From Calliopum simillimum (taxonomy: Eukaryota > Arthropoda > Insecta > Diptera > Lauxaniidae): 64,000 nucleotides of DNA. This document shows, piece by piece, positions 63,350 to 64,000 of this stretch. The stretch is taken from NCBI GenBank assembly GCA_951812925.1, contig OX638370.1, forward strand, positions 27,395,964 to 27,459,963, read 5' to 3'. Each line of letters starts with the position of its first letter. Positions within the stretch are counted from its first letter, which is position 1. Below the pieces are notes generated by a model. That model was not told the origin of the DNA. It ran no database searches and saw only the letters and a program-made list of their open reading frames with translations. The position numbers were made by a program, and so were the translations under genes.

Positions 63350-64000
63350 CTATAACGAAAATATTTCAAAATTTTAGAAAAATAAATTATTGTCTCGAAC
63401 TTTTTCTATGCGAGCGTTTAATCAGAGGGGGAGGGGGAGGAGAAGAGGGCTAAGTACAACTGCTTTCCTAATTATAATCTATACGTATTAGTATTATTAC
63501 GCAAGACAAAAATTTGTCTCACATTTTTTAAGATGTTAGAAATGGAGCACGATTTTGAATTACACACCATTAGAAAGGTATTTGAGTGTAGATGTGCACA
63601 AAGTTTAAATTATTTTAATATTTTGTCACTAAGCCATCTAAAATTAAATGCAAATCTTTCAATATTAACAAAGACAAAATACGCGGTCACACAGAACTGA
63701 AATGAGGATAGAGCACAAAGCGAAAGACAAAAAACTGACTGACACTGACTGTATGTTTTTTTTTTTCGTTTCACATTTTTCATTGTACCAGGGATGATAG
63801 AAGAGCTTTTCCATTTTGTACCAAATAGAAAAAAAAAAGTACCAAAACTTTCCAAAAAAGTACTAAAATAATTAAATATATATGTAGTCAAATTTTGCAT
63901 CTTCCAAATGTTCAACGAGTGTAAGATTTTAAGTGTGTATTACAATTATTAAGTATAGGCAGATTAAGAACTCGTCGAGACCTACAATATCTACTAGGTC
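63350..64000. other. No feature recognised
   Basis: Upstream side of ACS4 exon 2. It includes a purine run (GAGGGGGAGGGGGAGGAGAAG near 63427) and an imperfect inverted repeat around GTACCA (63785-63850). The 63610-63915 minus frame shows no domain features. No ACS exon 1 is visible. Confidence 0.5.

Overview
The window is a transposon-rich, AT-rich piece of an insect nuclear genome, almost certainly a higher fly and plausibly a tephritid. The evidence is GT-AG spliced host genes, a divergent ionotropic receptor, insect luciferase-like acyl-CoA synthetases, Jockey-type LINEs, mariner-type elements and a Ser-tRNA-primed gypsy/errantivirus element. Species assignment is inference; nothing prokaryotic is present.

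Host genes. Five host gene models can be built. Four are paralogous AMP-forming acyl-CoA synthetases of the luciferin-4-monooxygenase / 4-coumarate-CoA-ligase-like family: ACS1 (9480-12593, +), ACS2 (35117-37394, -), ACS3 (46350-49469, -) and ACS4 (60439-63349, -, first exon not found). Exon lengths are conserved between copies (144, 208, 187, 117 and 964 nt; ACS4 exon 5 is 961), and ACS1-3 each encode 539 aa. The fifth is a divergent ionotropic receptor (IR; 28237-34962, +; 615 aa in two exons) whose 4.9 kb intron is packed with nested transposons. IR and ACS2 are convergent, with stop codons 154 bp apart. Fragments of the same IR lie at 40739-40890 and at 57357-57510 plus 60095-60240. The right half is therefore a threefold tandem duplication of an [IR>  <ACS] module in which only the first IR survived.

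Layout. 1-3200: tandem repeats with a Tc1-derived foldback insertion. 3421-3790: LINE scrap. 4420-8925: 4.5 kb element with PIF/Harbinger-like ends enclosing a giant palindrome. 9480-12593: ACS1. 12690-17110: LINE fragments split by a mariner, then a MITE and a foldback element. 17114-24153: full-length gypsy-like element with apparently identical LTRs. 24898-27770: foldback element, rosa-like DD41D transposon and dispersed repeats. 28237-34962: IR with at least four levels of transposon nesting in its intron. 35117-40890: ACS2, its upstream region with a hAT insertion, an RT fragment and the first IR pseudogene scrap. 40891-45131: large composite inverted-repeat element with a LINE, a Transib-like element and a 108-bp convergent array. 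46350-52010: ACS3 and duplicated upstream sequence with a solo LTR. 52924-56813: another composite element holding two hAT-type insertions. 56860-60290: RT fragment and second IR pseudogene split by a nearly open LINE. 60439-64000: ACS4 with a maT-like DD37D transposon in intron 2.

How it works together. The synthetases should activate a carboxylic acid as acyl-AMP and transfer it to CoA; none ends in a canonical SKL peroxisomal signal. The IR is a predicted chemosensory cation channel. The two families have been amplified together, but a functional link between them is only a hypothesis. Exon coordinates come from reading splice signals and paralogue comparison by eye; no alignment or database search was run.
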